Assembly: GCF_020379485.1 (NCBI RefSeq)
Contig: NC_063447.1
Location: forward strand, 57,339,452 to 57,403,451
From: Brassica napus
Taxonomy: Eukaryota > Streptophyta > Magnoliopsida > Brassicales > Brassicaceae
Direction of reading: 5' to 3'
Length of the DNA stretch: 64,000 bases
Each line of letters opens with the position of its first letter. The stretch's first letter is position 1. This document shows positions 45,780 to 62,905 of this stretch, piece by piece. A program made the translations under genes and the position numbers. Under the pieces are notes generated by a model that did no database searches, was not told the DNA's origin, and saw only the letters and a program-made list of their open reading frames with translations.

Positions 45780-46943
45780 ATGAAGAAGGGAAGCTTCTCG
45801 ATCGTCCGTCAGGTCTTCCAGCGCCGTTTCTCCACACTCCGGTCGTCGCGACCCTCCGCGCTGTCCAGTTCCGCCCGATCGCTTATCGCGTCCCCAAGCT
45901 CGACACCGTCGCAGATCCCTAGAAACTCGTTGTTACCTGCCTCCACCTTCGTCTCGTCGTCCATCGCGTCTAACTTCTCCACCACTTGTTTTCCCAGCAC
46001 GAGAAGCCTCTGTTCATCAGCTGGAGGTATTCGCTCAACTCGTTCTCCTGGTTCATGTCTATGTTTTACTTGACATTCGCATCGATTTTAATGATTAGGC
46101 GTTGTTTCTAGATCGAGTAAATTATCTAGCGGCCGCTTACGTACTTTGAAAAAATTTCGATTTATAGGTGGAAATGGTGTTGTTATAGTGAAGTCAGAGG
46201 AAGAGTTCATCAATGCTATGAGCAAAGCTGAAGGTAAGATTGCTTACGTTTCATATCATGTGCAACTTTGCTGCTCATGTTGTCCTCTTAAATGTTATCT
46301 CAGGTGGATCTTCCCCGTCGATCTTCTACTTCACTGCCGTCTGGTGTGGACCATGTATGTTGTTGTTGTTTTCTTGGTTATGTAGTATTAGATGTTTTCA
46401 TTGCGAGTGGGTTTATCAGTTGGTGTTTCATGGTTGACGTCAGGCAGGTTTATTGCTCCTGTGATAGAGGAGCTTAGTAAACAGTATCCTGATGTAACAA
46501 CCTATAAGATCGACATTGATGAGGTATGTATGTCTATTTTTAATTGGGTTTCAGTGAAATTATTCATAAAACATGAGTGTGTGACAATGTGTTCGTCATT
46601 GTTATATATACACCCACCCACTCTGTTTGCGATTGGAGTTAGCGAGTAAATGATTTGAGCTTCATTTGCACAATCTTCTCTTTGTAGGGTGGACTTTCAA
46701 ACACTCTGAGCAACCTGAGTATCACGGCTGTGGTGAGCTTCATTTAACCTTTCTTTCCAAAAATAAACCTACCATTTAGCAGGAAACACGTATATATATT
46801 ATACAAGCAATTTTGATTTGTCTTCTGAACATTTTATGGTGCAGCCAACACTGCAGTTCTTTAAAGAAGGCTCGAAAAAGGGTGAGATTGTGGGGGCAGA
46901 TGTTGCGAAGCTGAAGAATCTCATGGAACAGCTCTACAAGTGA
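45780..46943 (+). CDS. TRXO1: Mitochondrial thioredoxin o1
   Basis: Six exons: 45780-46026, 46168-46233, 46304-46354, 46444-46523, 46688-46732 and 46845-46943. Introns are GT-AG, and the sum of 588 nt gives 195 residues (Arabidopsis TRXo1, At2g35010, has about 194). Residues 1-80 are Ser/Arg-rich with few acids, a typical mitochondrial presequence. The thioredoxin fold follows: VVIVKSEEEF, then FYFTAVWCGPC, the active site split by intron 3 inside the second Cys codon, then VTTYKIDIDE, the cis-Pro motif TAVPT across exons 5-6, and the end KLKNLMEQLYK. It reduces disulfides of matrix enzymes using NADPH through NTR. The intact WCGPC motif argues that it works. Confidence 0.94.
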
Positions 46944-47644
46944 ATTAATATACCAATGTTGAAATAGCTGCGACTTGGAACGTGCAATGTGCAAGAGTGT
47001 AGTTTAAGACTATCCCTGTCCTGTCCAATAAAATCAGGGGCAAGTATTTGTTTCCCAGTGACTCGCTTGTTGGGGGATATTGTTTTGTTGAGAGCCCCGT
47101 GTCTTCTCCAAACATGAGTAGATTGAAATCATATGATTTAACAAGGGAATTGAAATGAGAATCTCTTCTGAAAAATTATACTATTTTTTTTCCAGTTATG
47201 TAATTAATATGAAATACTAAGAGGATTTATGAAAGTTAAATTCTAAATGAGCTGGAACTGCTGAGTCAAAGAGAGGGTTAGACCAACAACAAATGGGTCG
47301 TAATACAATTAAACAAACAAAACACAAAGAAATGCAAAGTTTGAAGTGGTCCTTTTGAACGCATCAGGGATTCTCAGGTACTAAAATTAGCAACTCTGCT
47401 TTTGCGTGTCTGAGAACTCAAATTTTAGCAGCTCTTACTTATTTTTCTATCAACAAAAAAAATCACTTTGACTTGACAGTACATGAACGCTTTTCTTACA
47501 CTTTTAGGGAGCCCTTTTCGAAGTTAATGGTGAAGGCGAAACACTTTGAAAAGTAGAGAGAGAGATAGAGGAGGGAGTAGAAACTGAAGAGTGCTTTTCA
47601 CTGGGATAAAGAAGAATAAGTTGTAGAAGAGGAGAGACAGAGAG
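46944..47644. other. Intergenic, TRXO1 3' side to REM gene
   Basis: Holds the TRXO1 3' UTR and the upstream region of the B3 gene, with a GA-rich leader (GAGAGAGAGATAGAGGAGGGAG) just before its start. I see no gene in it. Confidence 0.5.
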
Positions 47645-49069
47645 ATGGATATGAACAGTTGGTTTGATAGAGTTAAAGAAGACCGAAAGAATTTGAGCTT
47701 CTCCAAGACATTTGCTTGTGCAGATTTGTCCTCTGAATGCATGGTAACTCTTTCTAACTTCTAAATCTCACCATGTTTTTAAACTTTGTGATTGTCTTGA
47801 TAGCTGGTTGGAATCTTTGTCTTTCTTTCTTTAATGTTTAATGGGTTTCAAGTTAAGGGTTTAATCTTCTGGTTTATCTTTGAAAGATAAAATCTGTTGG
47901 ATCTCTTAAATACTTACGTTCTTTGTGTTTCACATGTTGGTCTCAACAGTTGAATCTTTAGGTTTCAAAGTGTTTAAAAAGTTAATTGGTGTTTTTTCTC
48001 AAAAAAAAAGAAGAAAGTTAATTGGTGTTTAATAGATCTGTTATTCATAAGAGGCAATTTGATAATTTTGAGGTGACATGTTGAAACTTTGTCCTTCAGA
48101 TTTTTGATGTAATTTTGTTTCACATTCTATCAGAGAACGTTTCCTTTCGACTTGATGAAAAGTCTCCCAAAAGAAGACTTGGCCAACAAGATGGTGATAA
48201 TAGCAAAGTGTGGAAGCTCTTGGGAAGTAGACATCTCCAAGAACCCAAGATTCTACTACATGGAGAAGTCTGGGTGGAACCAGTTTGTGAGAGACAACGC
48301 CTTGGGCAAAAACGAGTTTGTCACCTTTACTCACAAAGGATCGATGTGCTTCGACGTGAACATCTACGGGAAAGATGAGAAGGAGATTGTCAGACCACCA
48401 ATAATGGCTTCTTCTAGTAAGGCTTTTCTTTACTTCCCCATTTAATCGCTAGTTGATATTTTCTATGTTTTGTCATTACTCACACGATATCGACATATAT
48501 ACCCTTCATCATTCAACTACTTTAACTAAAAAATTTAGAAGAACATAAATAGAATTTGATATAAATAGTCAAATCAATAATATTTATTTTTCACAAATAT
48601 TATCATATACCAAATATGAGAAGGAGGAGATAAAATAACAAAAGTATAATGATAAAATGATTGTACATTCTTTAGAACAAATTGAATACCTTGATAGATG
48701 CCATTGGAAATCTGTGGACAGCATTGCCAGTGGATATCCCGAATGAGCAAACGATGTTCTGGTGGTGATATGTGAATATCTCTCACTGTTCTTTTTTTTC
48801 AGACAATCCCAAATCTTTTTAAGAAGCATATCCCGAATGAGCAAACGATGTTCACCATACACTCGAAAGGTAGCGGTTGTGGTTCGTGGGAGGTGTGGTG
48901 CTTGGTGAGGGAGGCTCAAGCAACCTTCTCAAGAGGATGGAGTAAATTTGCAAGAGAGTACCCTATAGAGATTGGTGACAAGTGCACCTTACAGCTCATC
49001 AAACCCAACGAGTGTGTCCTCACTATCTCCAACAAGGCCAAAGAGGAGGAGATCACTGTCATTGATTGA
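47645..49069 (+). pseudogene. B3-domain REM protein (At2g35310-like), probably damaged
   Basis: Exon 1 is 47645-47743 and exon 2 48134-48416, together giving a start plus a complete first B3 DNA-binding domain (KTFACADLSSEC to FDVNIYGKDEKE). A third coding block, about 48806-49069, encodes part of a second B3 domain (FKKHIPNEQTMFTIH to EEITVID) and ends in TGA. Joining exon 2 to the obvious acceptor at 48805 puts this block out of frame and gives an early stop, and the Lys/Ser-rich linker expected between the domains is missing. A 26-base piece of the third block (ATATCCCGAATGAGCAAACG onward) occurs twice, at 48735 and 48827, so the middle was rearranged. REM proteins are plant nuclear transcription factors, often expressed in reproductive meristems. 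A one-domain protein from exons 1-2 remains possible. Confidence 0.65.
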
Positions 49070-49458
49070 TTGATGAAATCATTATGTTTAAGTGTCTTTG
49101 ACTTCTTATTATCTATGGAGAGACAATAAACTTTAGCTAATCTGTGTTTCTTTCTTTCTTGCTTGTGTTTGTTTCCTCCACACTTTTCTCTATCTATCTG
49201 CTCATGAAACTTTTCTATATATATTTTGCAAGTCGATGTTTCCCCCCAGACTCTTTTTATCTTAAAAATGATGAATCTATATTGGCTAGAGACGGTATCA
49301 ATTGCATCAAGTCGAACGCGTTCAAAACAATATTACATCATTTTCCCACTCTTGTGTTTTGTTTGGTGAGGTTTCTTGCCTACAACCAGAAACAAACTAC
49401 ATGCATCTTCAGAGTCTCTTGAATGTTTTAATAAGAGCAAAACTGTATCCATCAATCA

Positions 49459-50645
49459 TCAATGTCGGAAATGTCTAACGTTGTTGAAGAGCATAGAGCT
49501 GACTCCATACTTGTTGCAGCAATCAATAGCGTCTTGGTCTCTAATACTCCCTCCAGGTTCTTCTATTGCTCCTATTCCCTTCTCACACGCCTCTTCCACC
49601 TCATCTTTCCAAGCTGTGGTACATACACCCAACAAAAAGAATCAAAACTTTTAGCAGCACCAATGAATCTTTGTCATTGGCCAAAAAACGTCTAACCTTC
49701 GCTATCACAATGGCATTGCTCTTGACATGCTTAACACAAAGCCAAGCAAATTTGGCATCCGCGAGTTCACTTTCAGTCAGGAGTCTTATCTGATACAGAG
49801 CTGAAACTGATATCTTCCGGAGTTATGTCGTCAGAGTCTTGACCTAACCAGCCTCCACCAACTTGTCTGAGCGATAGCTTCCCTTTTTTAGCCTCGAGGA
49901 TCCTCAAAGTTTTGGACTTCCCTTTGAGGACTTGGGACCTTTAGGAGTATATTTAGGAGCAACCACGATTTCATAAAACATTCTAGTCTCTCCGTCTGTT
50001 GGGCTCCTGAACTCCCTTAGCTCCCTTGCAAGAACCTAGAGACAGAGTAATAACAAATCACTAAACAGTTGAACACACTATGTGACAACAACACTAAGTG
50101 TAAGGAGGATCACATAACAACAATGAGAACGTCTTTGTGGTTCTGTCCAACAACATATAGAAAATACTATTATAATCTGGAAATGAACATAAGGAGTAAG
50201 TCTCATATTGTGTATTACCTTGGCAGCTGCTCTAATCATAGCAGGACCACCAATGTGGATGTTCTCAATCCCATCCTCAAAACTGATCCCACCTGGTGCA
50301 GTAACTTTGTCGGATACAAAGGAATCGTTTTTAAAACCATAAACACTTAGGAGGACAGAAACATCATAACTCAAGTTGTGACTAAGACATACCCCAACTC
50401 TTGAAGACCGTTGTCCGTTGGCAAGAGTAGGCAAGTCCTTGTCAGATAAAGATGTAAGAGCTTGCTTCTCTCCTGATTCATATTACGCCCCACTTTATGT
50501 TAAAAAACCATGCTCTATATTCATTCAAAGAAAGAAAAAAAAAACAAGCTTACACAAAATGCAATCCTTGAAAGCGAAACAAAAACCAACTAGAGGAGCT
50601 TGAAGACTGGGTCTGACTTCTTAGAGCTGTATGAGACACCGCCAT
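49459..50645 (-). pseudogene. purH (AICARFT/IMPCHase) remnant, At2g35040 type
   Basis: Minus-strand pieces of the bifunctional enzyme that does the last two steps of IMP synthesis. ATG 50645 starts a Ser-rich, plastid-transit-like exon to about 50552. Around 50440-50390 the start of the IMP cyclohydrolase domain is readable (EKQALTSLSDK) but shifts frame. VTAPGGISFEDGIENIHIGG follows at about 50300-50235. The next readable block, 50035-49840, is from late in the transformylase domain (SPTDGETRMFYEIVVAPKY, KLSLRQVGGGWLAQDSDD), and 49614-49459 holds the true C-terminus ending VRHFRH then TGA. Most of the middle is deleted. The position before the Raf-like kinase is the ancestral one. Confidence 0.88.
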
Positions 50646-52910
50646 AGCTCGAACCGAAACTAAAATCGGACGCAGAGATGTACAGTAGACCTGCTCAAAG
50701 AATCTTTAAAAAGTTCAGCAGAGCGCGAAAGAAAGCCACGAAGATCACGTCAACACAGAGGAGAGAACTCACGGGCTCAGAAAAACAAAGAGGATATACT
50801 GTTTTCGTGAGAAAATAGCCGCAGAGAATTCCGCTAGAGCTGAGCATAACTCAGTAACGGTCATGAGATATTCATGATCTCATACTAAATAGGAAACTGA
50901 GAACCCTAGATAATATATAAAAAATATATTGATAAAAACTTAAAGTTATAATAAAAAAATACAATATCCTCAAAACTAATAAAAATTATCAGTTCTTAAA
51001 TATAGATTTTCTTGTATTTTTTCTTGCAAAATTATTTATCAAAATTTCGTAATAAAGATTTTTGATTTTTTTTTTTTTAATCGACAATATAGTTAAACTA
51101 TTTAAGTTTTCTTATGAAATAGCTGACCGTAAGTAAAACTTTATCAACTTCAGCTTCCAGAAGTTTCTTTCGTCTGTGAAGAAAAAAAATTTAACCTAGA
51201 AAATAATTATTCAAAATCAGTTTTTTTTTTTTTGTGGTCGTCACTTTTTTTTTTTTTGTCTTTTAATCCACTCATATTTAATAACACAGAATATATAAAT
51301 TTTAATTATTTTTGTATTATAGTGATGTCCCACAACTTTCTTTTCTTATCGTTTATATACACATAACAAATTATCAAATTGATATAATTATAAGTAATGA
51401 CATTGAAGAAAATAGGTCCTAAAATTTTGACAAAAATAATAGGTCCCATACGTTTGTACCGTACGTTTTGGGTCAAGCTCGGACCTATGTTTTGATTTAG
51501 CAAACAGTGAGTTTATACCATGATTAACCCGGATTCTTAGATTAGGGTTCTTAGCTTTGGTCAAGAACCGTTTCTTAGCTTTTAACTAAGAAAAGCTAAG
51601 AACCGACTCTTAAATAAGTGATATAAGAGCCGATTTTTAACCGAAAAGTGTAAAAAAAAATAAAATAACAAAAAGTGTCAAATCATGAGTTAAGAACCCT
51701 CCCTAAGAATCCGGATTAATCGTGGTAAGGTTTTTCAATGATTTTGCCGCTAATTTGTAAAAATAATATTAAAATGGAAATATATGATATTTTATTGGTG
51801 TTCAGGTGGGAATATTTTATTTATTGTTATGGGCTTTTGACAGTTAGATTGCACCTTTAATTTCGCCTGGAATATTTCTGGAAAAACAAACTTTTTATTT
51901 TCCCCAAAATAACTTGCGAAAATGCCAAGTAGAAACCAAAATTCTCTTTCTTGTAAAGTGTACATTGGACAAACCAACTAGTAAAAAATTTAAAAAATGT
52001 ATTAGATTAGAGTGGTAAATTAACTAATTATTATATATTGAGATGACGCAAGCTTCTTGCGCGGTGATTTACAGTGAACAAATAAGTTTTTTTTTTTTTT
52101 TTTTGCGTCAATAATATTTATAGTTAAAAATGGATTAGCGTATATAATAAGTTTTACAGATAGATAATTAGATGATTATTGGCAGTAAGAGGCACAATAT
52201 TTTCTCAGGAGAGAATAAAAATTGGGAATGTCCAAAATTAGAGAAGAAGGACTCGTCTCTTCTCCTCCGATTTATCGATCGTCAAACCCTCAGTCTCTGC
52301 TGCCTCTGGTAAACAAAACCTCTCTTACTCGATTCGTGCTGTTTTCGATCCTTTGTTTGCTGAAAAATCTCTGGATCCGATGTGTTTATCGCCTGTATTA
52401 TCCTAATGACACTCAGATCTTGCATTATTCGGAGTCTCAGTGGTTTTGATTGCTTGATCCGCTTCTATTGACCTATCCATCGTTTATTTTGTCACGGTTC
52501 GTTACTAGTTAGGTGAAGAAGTTGATCGATTGGTTTTTGTAGACGACGATGCTTATTTGATTCTCTCTTTGATTAGTTGAAACCTTATAGAGATTAGAGA
52601 ATAGTCAGTATAGGTTGAAAGTATGTACTCGCGTTGATCTGTCACTAGTTGCTTTTTTATTGGTTTGTATACTGAAAATGATGAGGCGATCTAAGGGAAT
52701 CATATAGCTTTCTTGCAGTCCTTGTTTTTGTTTCTTGAATATGTTTGATGATGTTTTAGTAAAATTAATCTTCTCTCGTTTCAGGCACTTCAATGAGAGT
52801 TTTGAGTTTGTTCGTTGCTCCATTTCTGCTGCCAAAAACGTTGGATAAACTACAACGCATGCACAAAGATTTGATTTGAGCTTCACCTCCTCAAGTGTGC
52901 TATGAGCTAG
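50646..52910. other. Intergenic region upstream of the PB1-Raf-like kinase
   Basis: AT-rich, with a MITE at 51519-51727 and poly-T runs. From about 52200 it probably holds the kinase leader, including a 5' UTR intron at 52309-52784 with GT-AG ends (CTCTGGTAAAC and TTTCAGGCAC). The 75-codon ORF at 52222 lies across this leader and is not called. Confidence 0.5.
51519..51727. mobile_element. Tourist-like MITE
   Basis: About 209 bp. Left end ACCATGATTAACCCGGATTCTT and right end AAGAATCCGGATTAATCGTGGT are inverse copies with two or three mismatches. Non-coding. It shares the GATTAA/CCGG end with the MITE at 14782. Confidence 0.75.
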
Positions 52911-58037
<5,127 letters not shown>

Positions 58038-58376
58038 TCTGTCAGTTTATCATTGCGGGTACGTAAAACAAAGGTATTGTTTGTGTATATAAACATATCC
58101 TTTCTGCTTCTTTCTGATTTCAGAGATGACAGTTTTAAGGTGTGTTGATTTGTCCAAGAAACCTTAAAAGCACATATTCATATTTTGTATAGCCATTATT
58201 ATTATTTAGTGTAAGTAAATTGGTTTTGGTATAATGACTTTGACTACTACTTCTGTAGTCGGGAGTCTTTTTCTTTTTCAATAAAAGTTTCACATATAAA
58301 TATGTTTTGAATTTATCATTTTTAATGCGTTATCTGTTTGGTTGCTTAAAATTTCTTGTCTTACCATATCTAAATT
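58038..58376. other. Convergent 3' region after the Raf-like kinase
   Basis: Should hold the kinase 3' UTR, with AATAAA near 58280, and the end of the minus-strand gene that follows. No other gene seen. Confidence 0.5.
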
Positions 58377-58883
58377 CTAAACTATTAATGATATATTAGA
58401 CATGCTTCCCCTGCACCTATCCGGTGATGGCCACGTCATATTCCGGCGGTCGGTTGCCGACAAGTAATCTTTCCAGTCCTTTAGAGATTGCCTCAAACCA
58501 TTAATCTTGTTATGTAATCCCAAACAACAATTAGCATGCATGATGCATATCTTGTCCATCTCGCGGTGCAATTGGCAGAACCCTCGGAAGTAAACCGTGT
58601 CAAGAAACCGCATCGTGAGACCAAGTTCTTCTGTGACAAACCGGTCGTGTTTGATGATGTTGAACACGTCTTGTTCGTTCTTGCCGCAGAATGTCCACCT
58701 TAACTCGTACCAGTATTTGTAGAACTTAACCGTTCGATGGTTGGCTTGAACGAACTTGAAACCTCCATTGACAACGTTTCCTGGGTCGCTAGTGTTTCCG
58801 TTGGAGTGGTCGCAGGTGACCTGGAAATCTACTCCCGAGAACAGATGAGGGAATGGGTCTCGCAGCCACAGTATATCTATGTC
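58377..58883 (-). pseudogene. Last exon of a nucleotide-diphospho-sugar transferase family gene
   Basis: A 168-codon open exon with an acceptor (AAAATCAG) just before GACATAGATATACTG. It encodes DIDILWLRDPF, the DxD motif of GT77-like glycosyltransferases (DUF271 type), then CDHSNGN, NGGFKFVQAN and a Cys-rich end to TAG at 58377. The family's N-terminal exons should lie to the right on the minus strand, but I find none between 58884 and 63660, only repeats and a Helitron remnant. So it is either a truncated pseudogene or a gene with a very long first intron that leaves the window. Such enzymes act in the Golgi on cell-wall proteins; substrate unknown here. A minus-strand exon-like stretch at about 63045-63090 has splice-like ends but no recognisable sequence. 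Confidence 0.6.
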
Positions 58884-59814
58884 CTGATTTTGACAATTAT
58901 TGAACGTGTATAAAGCAAGATGCATAAATATTTTTTATGTACTAGATGAACTATGAAATGTTGATAATTTTTTAAACCAGAGTCGAAGACAATTATCACA
59001 TCGTACATATTTGAAACTTTGAAGCTTGATTTTTTATGAAATTTGTTTAAATAGTTTATTGAAGATTTCAATATACATGTTTAATCCAACGTAATTCCAT
59101 AAACAATAGTAACAATCTATTTAATCATAACATGAATGATCAAATTCCAAAATCAGTAGCGCCTCGACTAAGACTAGCTTGGTTTATCGTTTTTGAATCC
59201 TTTTTTATTATTTGAGGAACATTTTAAACAATTAAACTTATCACCATGTGTGATTAACAAAATATCATTTTCTATGTGTCATCATGAGAATCATTCTCAC
59301 TCTTTATTAAATAGCCCTCGTCTAGACTAATTACATATAATGTCATTTCTCATTAAATTTAATAATATGAAAAGATTATATTACTATACTATATGAATTG
59401 TGATTGCATTACTAAAAACGTAGACAATACCCGAGATAACCATTGCGTGGAAACATAAGTAAGCTAAACTTCGTTCTTCTATTGGTCAAAGCGAGACGTA
59501 ACCGATGGTTATGCCTACAACACTATCTCTCTTTGATCAGTGAGAAGAAGCCTTGCATATATAACATGAAACATTTCAAGGTATAGTTACTCACTTCAAT
59601 GGATTTTAATAATTATCGAACAAAACATATATAGCCACAAAATGAATGGCAAAATATAGTTATCTATATTTTTAGCATAATATTAGTGGATTGAGCGATG
59701 AGTATGCTTCATTATTTTACAAATTTTTAGTATAATATTAGTGGATTCTTCGATGTGTATGATGTATTATTTCATAGAAGCTATCATACATAAATTTTTT
59801 TTAATAAATATTGT
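58884..59814. other. AT-rich DNA without a gene
   Basis: Nothing codes here. A local direct repeat (TAGTATAATATTAGTGGATT, about 59679 and 59730) is the only structure I see. Confidence 0.5.
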
Positions 59815-60935
59815 TGGGATTTTGACTATATATATATATACGATTCATGTTTTATAAGATTCATGTTCTTTACGATTCATAAATAAAACATGACCTTTTT
59901 TGGGACTGGAAAATATAAACGATTCAGAATTACGTTCTTCTATAAAACTTCCTTATGTGACATTTATTTTGATTAATATTTTTGGATTATTATGGGATAC
60001 ATGAAATTTATTTTGGGAATTTATTTTAATAGCATCAATATAAACGTTTTTATATTATAAAATCAAAATGTTGTCTATAAAAAATCTATTGAATATCTTG
60101 CGTGATTGTAAAATACATCCGAAAAGGAATTTCATATTAAATTTTTCAATCCCTTAAATTTTGCAACAAAACTTTTTGATTTTGAAATTATATTAAATGG
60201 TAACAGACATTAAATTTGGTAATTTATATCATTCTTCTCTGATTAAGTTTAAAGTCAAATATCATTTTATTATGGACTTCCTTTATTTTCCCTCCTCGCA
60301 TGTAAGACTTTCTATAATTGTCTAGAAATCTAGGATTATAATGTTATGTGAAATTAATAGGATTATCTGATATTTATAGTCACAAATGATAGGGTTTTGA
60401 CTATATATACGATTCATATTGTTATAATTTGAACATTCTTTACGATTTATGAATGATACATGACATTTTTTAGGGTCTGGAATGTATAAACGATTCATAA
60501 TTATGTTCTTCTATAATTATTTGGTTTGTGACATTTATTTTGGTTTATTTAGAGACAATTATATATGTGAGTAAAATTTAATTTGAAACTGGAAAATATA
60601 AAAAAAATTATATTGTAAAATCAAAGTATCATATATAAAAAATTTATAAGCAATCTTGAGTGATTGTAAAATACATTCAAAAATTGGTGAAACTGTATTA
60701 AAAATTTCTGGGCTATCCCTTAATTTTGATTACAAGACTTTTTGATTACGTAATTAACATAAATGTTGACAGACATTAAATTTGGAAATTTAATTTTTTC
60801 CGATTCAGTTTAAGGTATATGTCATTCTTAATGTGGACTTCCTTAATCTTTTCCCTATGCATATATTACTTTATATACTTGTCTGGAAATCTACTAACAA
60901 TTAGGGATTTGCAACATTGCTTTATGGCGAAAATT
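59815..60935 (+). repeat. Diverged tandem duplication, about 560-bp unit
   Basis: Unit 1 (about 59815-60355) and unit 2 (about 60392-60935) share the same order of words: GGGATTTTGACTATATATA, TTTACGATTCAT, GTGACATTTATTTTG, TTGTAAAATACAT, GACATTAAATTTGG, TGGACTTCCTT and GTCTAGAAATCTA. Identity is perhaps 75%. Non-coding. Confidence 0.8.
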
Positions 60936-61057
60936 ATTTATTTTTTCAAATCTCGTAGGTCAAAACCCAATCAGTTACTATATATATATACCATATCATC
61001 CATATAGCTACAATATCACAAACTACACGTTTCAAAACTAGCAAAAATATATTAAGC

Positions 61058-62100
61058 ATGAATTTCATTTCTGACTTGAAACCAAAAAGTCTTTGTGGAA
61101 GATTATGGTGAATGTCATAAAACTTTGGAAGCAGTACTAGGCTGCTACTGGAGAAACCATTGAATGGTTTTCGTAGACGAAAAAATTAGGTTTTCTTATG
61201 ATGTATATTCTTTAAATCGTAAGCAAATTATGTGTTTATTATCTGATGCTTTCATTTGTTATTATATTGTAGGGAGACAAAACCCATACATCTGTTAGAA
61301 ATGACTGGTTTCACAGTTTGATCCTTTAATGAGACAACAATGTTCTAAGATTCTGTTTAATTTTTCCTTGACACCCTCTTGCGATAACATATAAAGTTAT
61401 CTGAATCATATGTTGTTTCCAAGATTGAACTGATCAATGATTGTAACTACATTTGTCTAGCCAACTTCCGTTGGATCATTCTTGGTCTTTCTCATCCAAA
61501 GTTCTATGTTGGTATGTTCATGATATTTGACTATGTGTATATAAACTCATTTTGTCTATGTGTATATAAACTCATCCAAATTTCTATGATGTTATGTTCA
61601 TGATCATTCTTGGAGTTATATTTTATTTCAGTATGCAATTGTTGCCTTTTATTGATAACAAATATTTATTTTAAGTTTATTATTATCTTTTTTATCATCA
61701 ATTATCAACTTTATCCTCCATGTGATTGTTAATAAATTTCAAGCAATATATATTAACCATAAACGATAAGGTCGGAATCTAACATGTGATTGTTAATAGA
61801 TTACTTGGTTGACAAGGTAAACTATTGTATTTATTGTGTATACAATAGATTAATAGGAGCTGATATTATATGTATATTTTGCTAATATTTTTCATATTTC
61901 ATAATAAGGCCGACTTAAGAGGGTTACTAACATTGATGGGATTTCCAAAATTGTATTCGACCCCATTGGTGTTCCAGAAATTGATGCTTTAAGATTGAGG
62001 TAATACATGCATTCACATATTTTGTTAAATAATATTTTTAAATTCTCTAGATGATCTCTTTGCTATTGCTCATAATAGGATTTCAAACGAAGACTTTTGA
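61058..62100 (+). pseudogene. RPA1-like single-strand DNA-binding protein remnant
   Basis: ATG 61058 begins MNFISDLKP, the usual start of replication factor A-like proteins carried by plant Helitrons. Beyond frame breaks, WKIMVNVIKLWKQ and AATGETIEWF (about 61098-61175) match the first OB fold, and GRLKRVTNIDGISKIVFDP (about 61908-61970) matches a later part. Stops and shifts are frequent, so it is dead. It ends about 330 bp before a Helitron 3' end. Confidence 0.65.
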
Positions 62101-62402
62101 AGGCATTATTGACAGCAGTTATTTTGTCTCTATTTTTAATTTTCTTTTGTTTTTTTATACATTGTTTCTTTTATATTTTATTAGACTATTGCTTATGTTT
62201 CATTTAATATTATATTTATAATTTATCCGCATGCAAACAAATATACAATTTAATTTTAATGGCCATCGCATATAAATTTATATTGACATACTAAAATTTC
62301 TAGCTATAATCCGTACTTTCTTACATATATTTTTTTTACTATGCCTTTAAATTTTATTATGTCTACATATTAAAAGTTATAATACTTTAATAATCTTCTC
62401 AC

Positions 62403-62430
62403 TCCGCGCAGGGCGCGGATTATCACCTAG
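62403..62430 (+). mobile_element. Helitron 3' terminus
   Basis: A perfect 6-bp stem CCGCGC-AGG-GCGCGG, then ATTATCACCTAG and T. This is the classic Helitron end. With the RPA1-like remnant upstream it marks an old Helitron whose 5' end I could not place; it may start around 60.9-61.0 kb. Confidence 0.8.
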
Positions 62431-62471
62431 TGTTATATTAATTAATCAGTAGTGTCTTTACTATGTCATAA

Positions 62472-62690
62472 GAGCACCCACATGAGGAATTCTCAAAACT
62501 AAATATAATACAAATACTAATAAAATGTAAGATGAGATTCTCAAAACTTTTGAAACTCAAGCAATAGTTTTTCATTTGAGATACTCTTACATGTGTCTCT
62601 AAAGTTTTGAGAAGCCCATTTATGTTTTGTAATTATTTCATTATCAAATTTTGAGAACCCTTCCCTCATGTGTTAGGGATGAGGGCACTC
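62472..62690. mobile_element. MITE with TAA target duplication
   Basis: 219 bp. It starts GAGCACCCACATGAGG and ends CCTCATGTGTTAGGGATGAGGGCACTC. TAA lies on both sides (62469-62471 and 62691-62693). Inner parts repeat TTCTCAAAACT and AGTTTTGAGAA in inverse. Tourist/PIF type. Confidence 0.7.
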
Positions 62691-62729
62691 TAAAGATGAG
62701 CTAGAAATAAATACTGGTAAAGAGGAAGT

Positions 62730-62905
62730 TAGAGCATCATCAACCCAAAAACCCACTTTGGGTCTCTTAATAATTTTTAAGTATTAAATGTTATTTAAGA
62801 TACCTAGTTAAGAGACGCTAACATTTTCGTACTCCAATGGGAGTCTCTTATTTAGGGGTTCTTAAAAAAAAAAAAAAAAAAAAACATTGTTGAATGATCT
62901 ATAAC
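62730..62905. mobile_element. Probable MITE with A-run
   Basis: Starts GAGCATCATCAACCC and includes AAGAGACGC and GGGAGTCTCTTATT, then a run of about 22 A at 62863-62884. The inverse right end (CATTGTTGAATGATC) is weak. Non-coding. Confidence 0.35.

Noticed and set aside
52222..52449. 75-codon ORF before the Raf-like kinase
   Set aside because: It spans the likely 5' leader and its intron donor at 52309.
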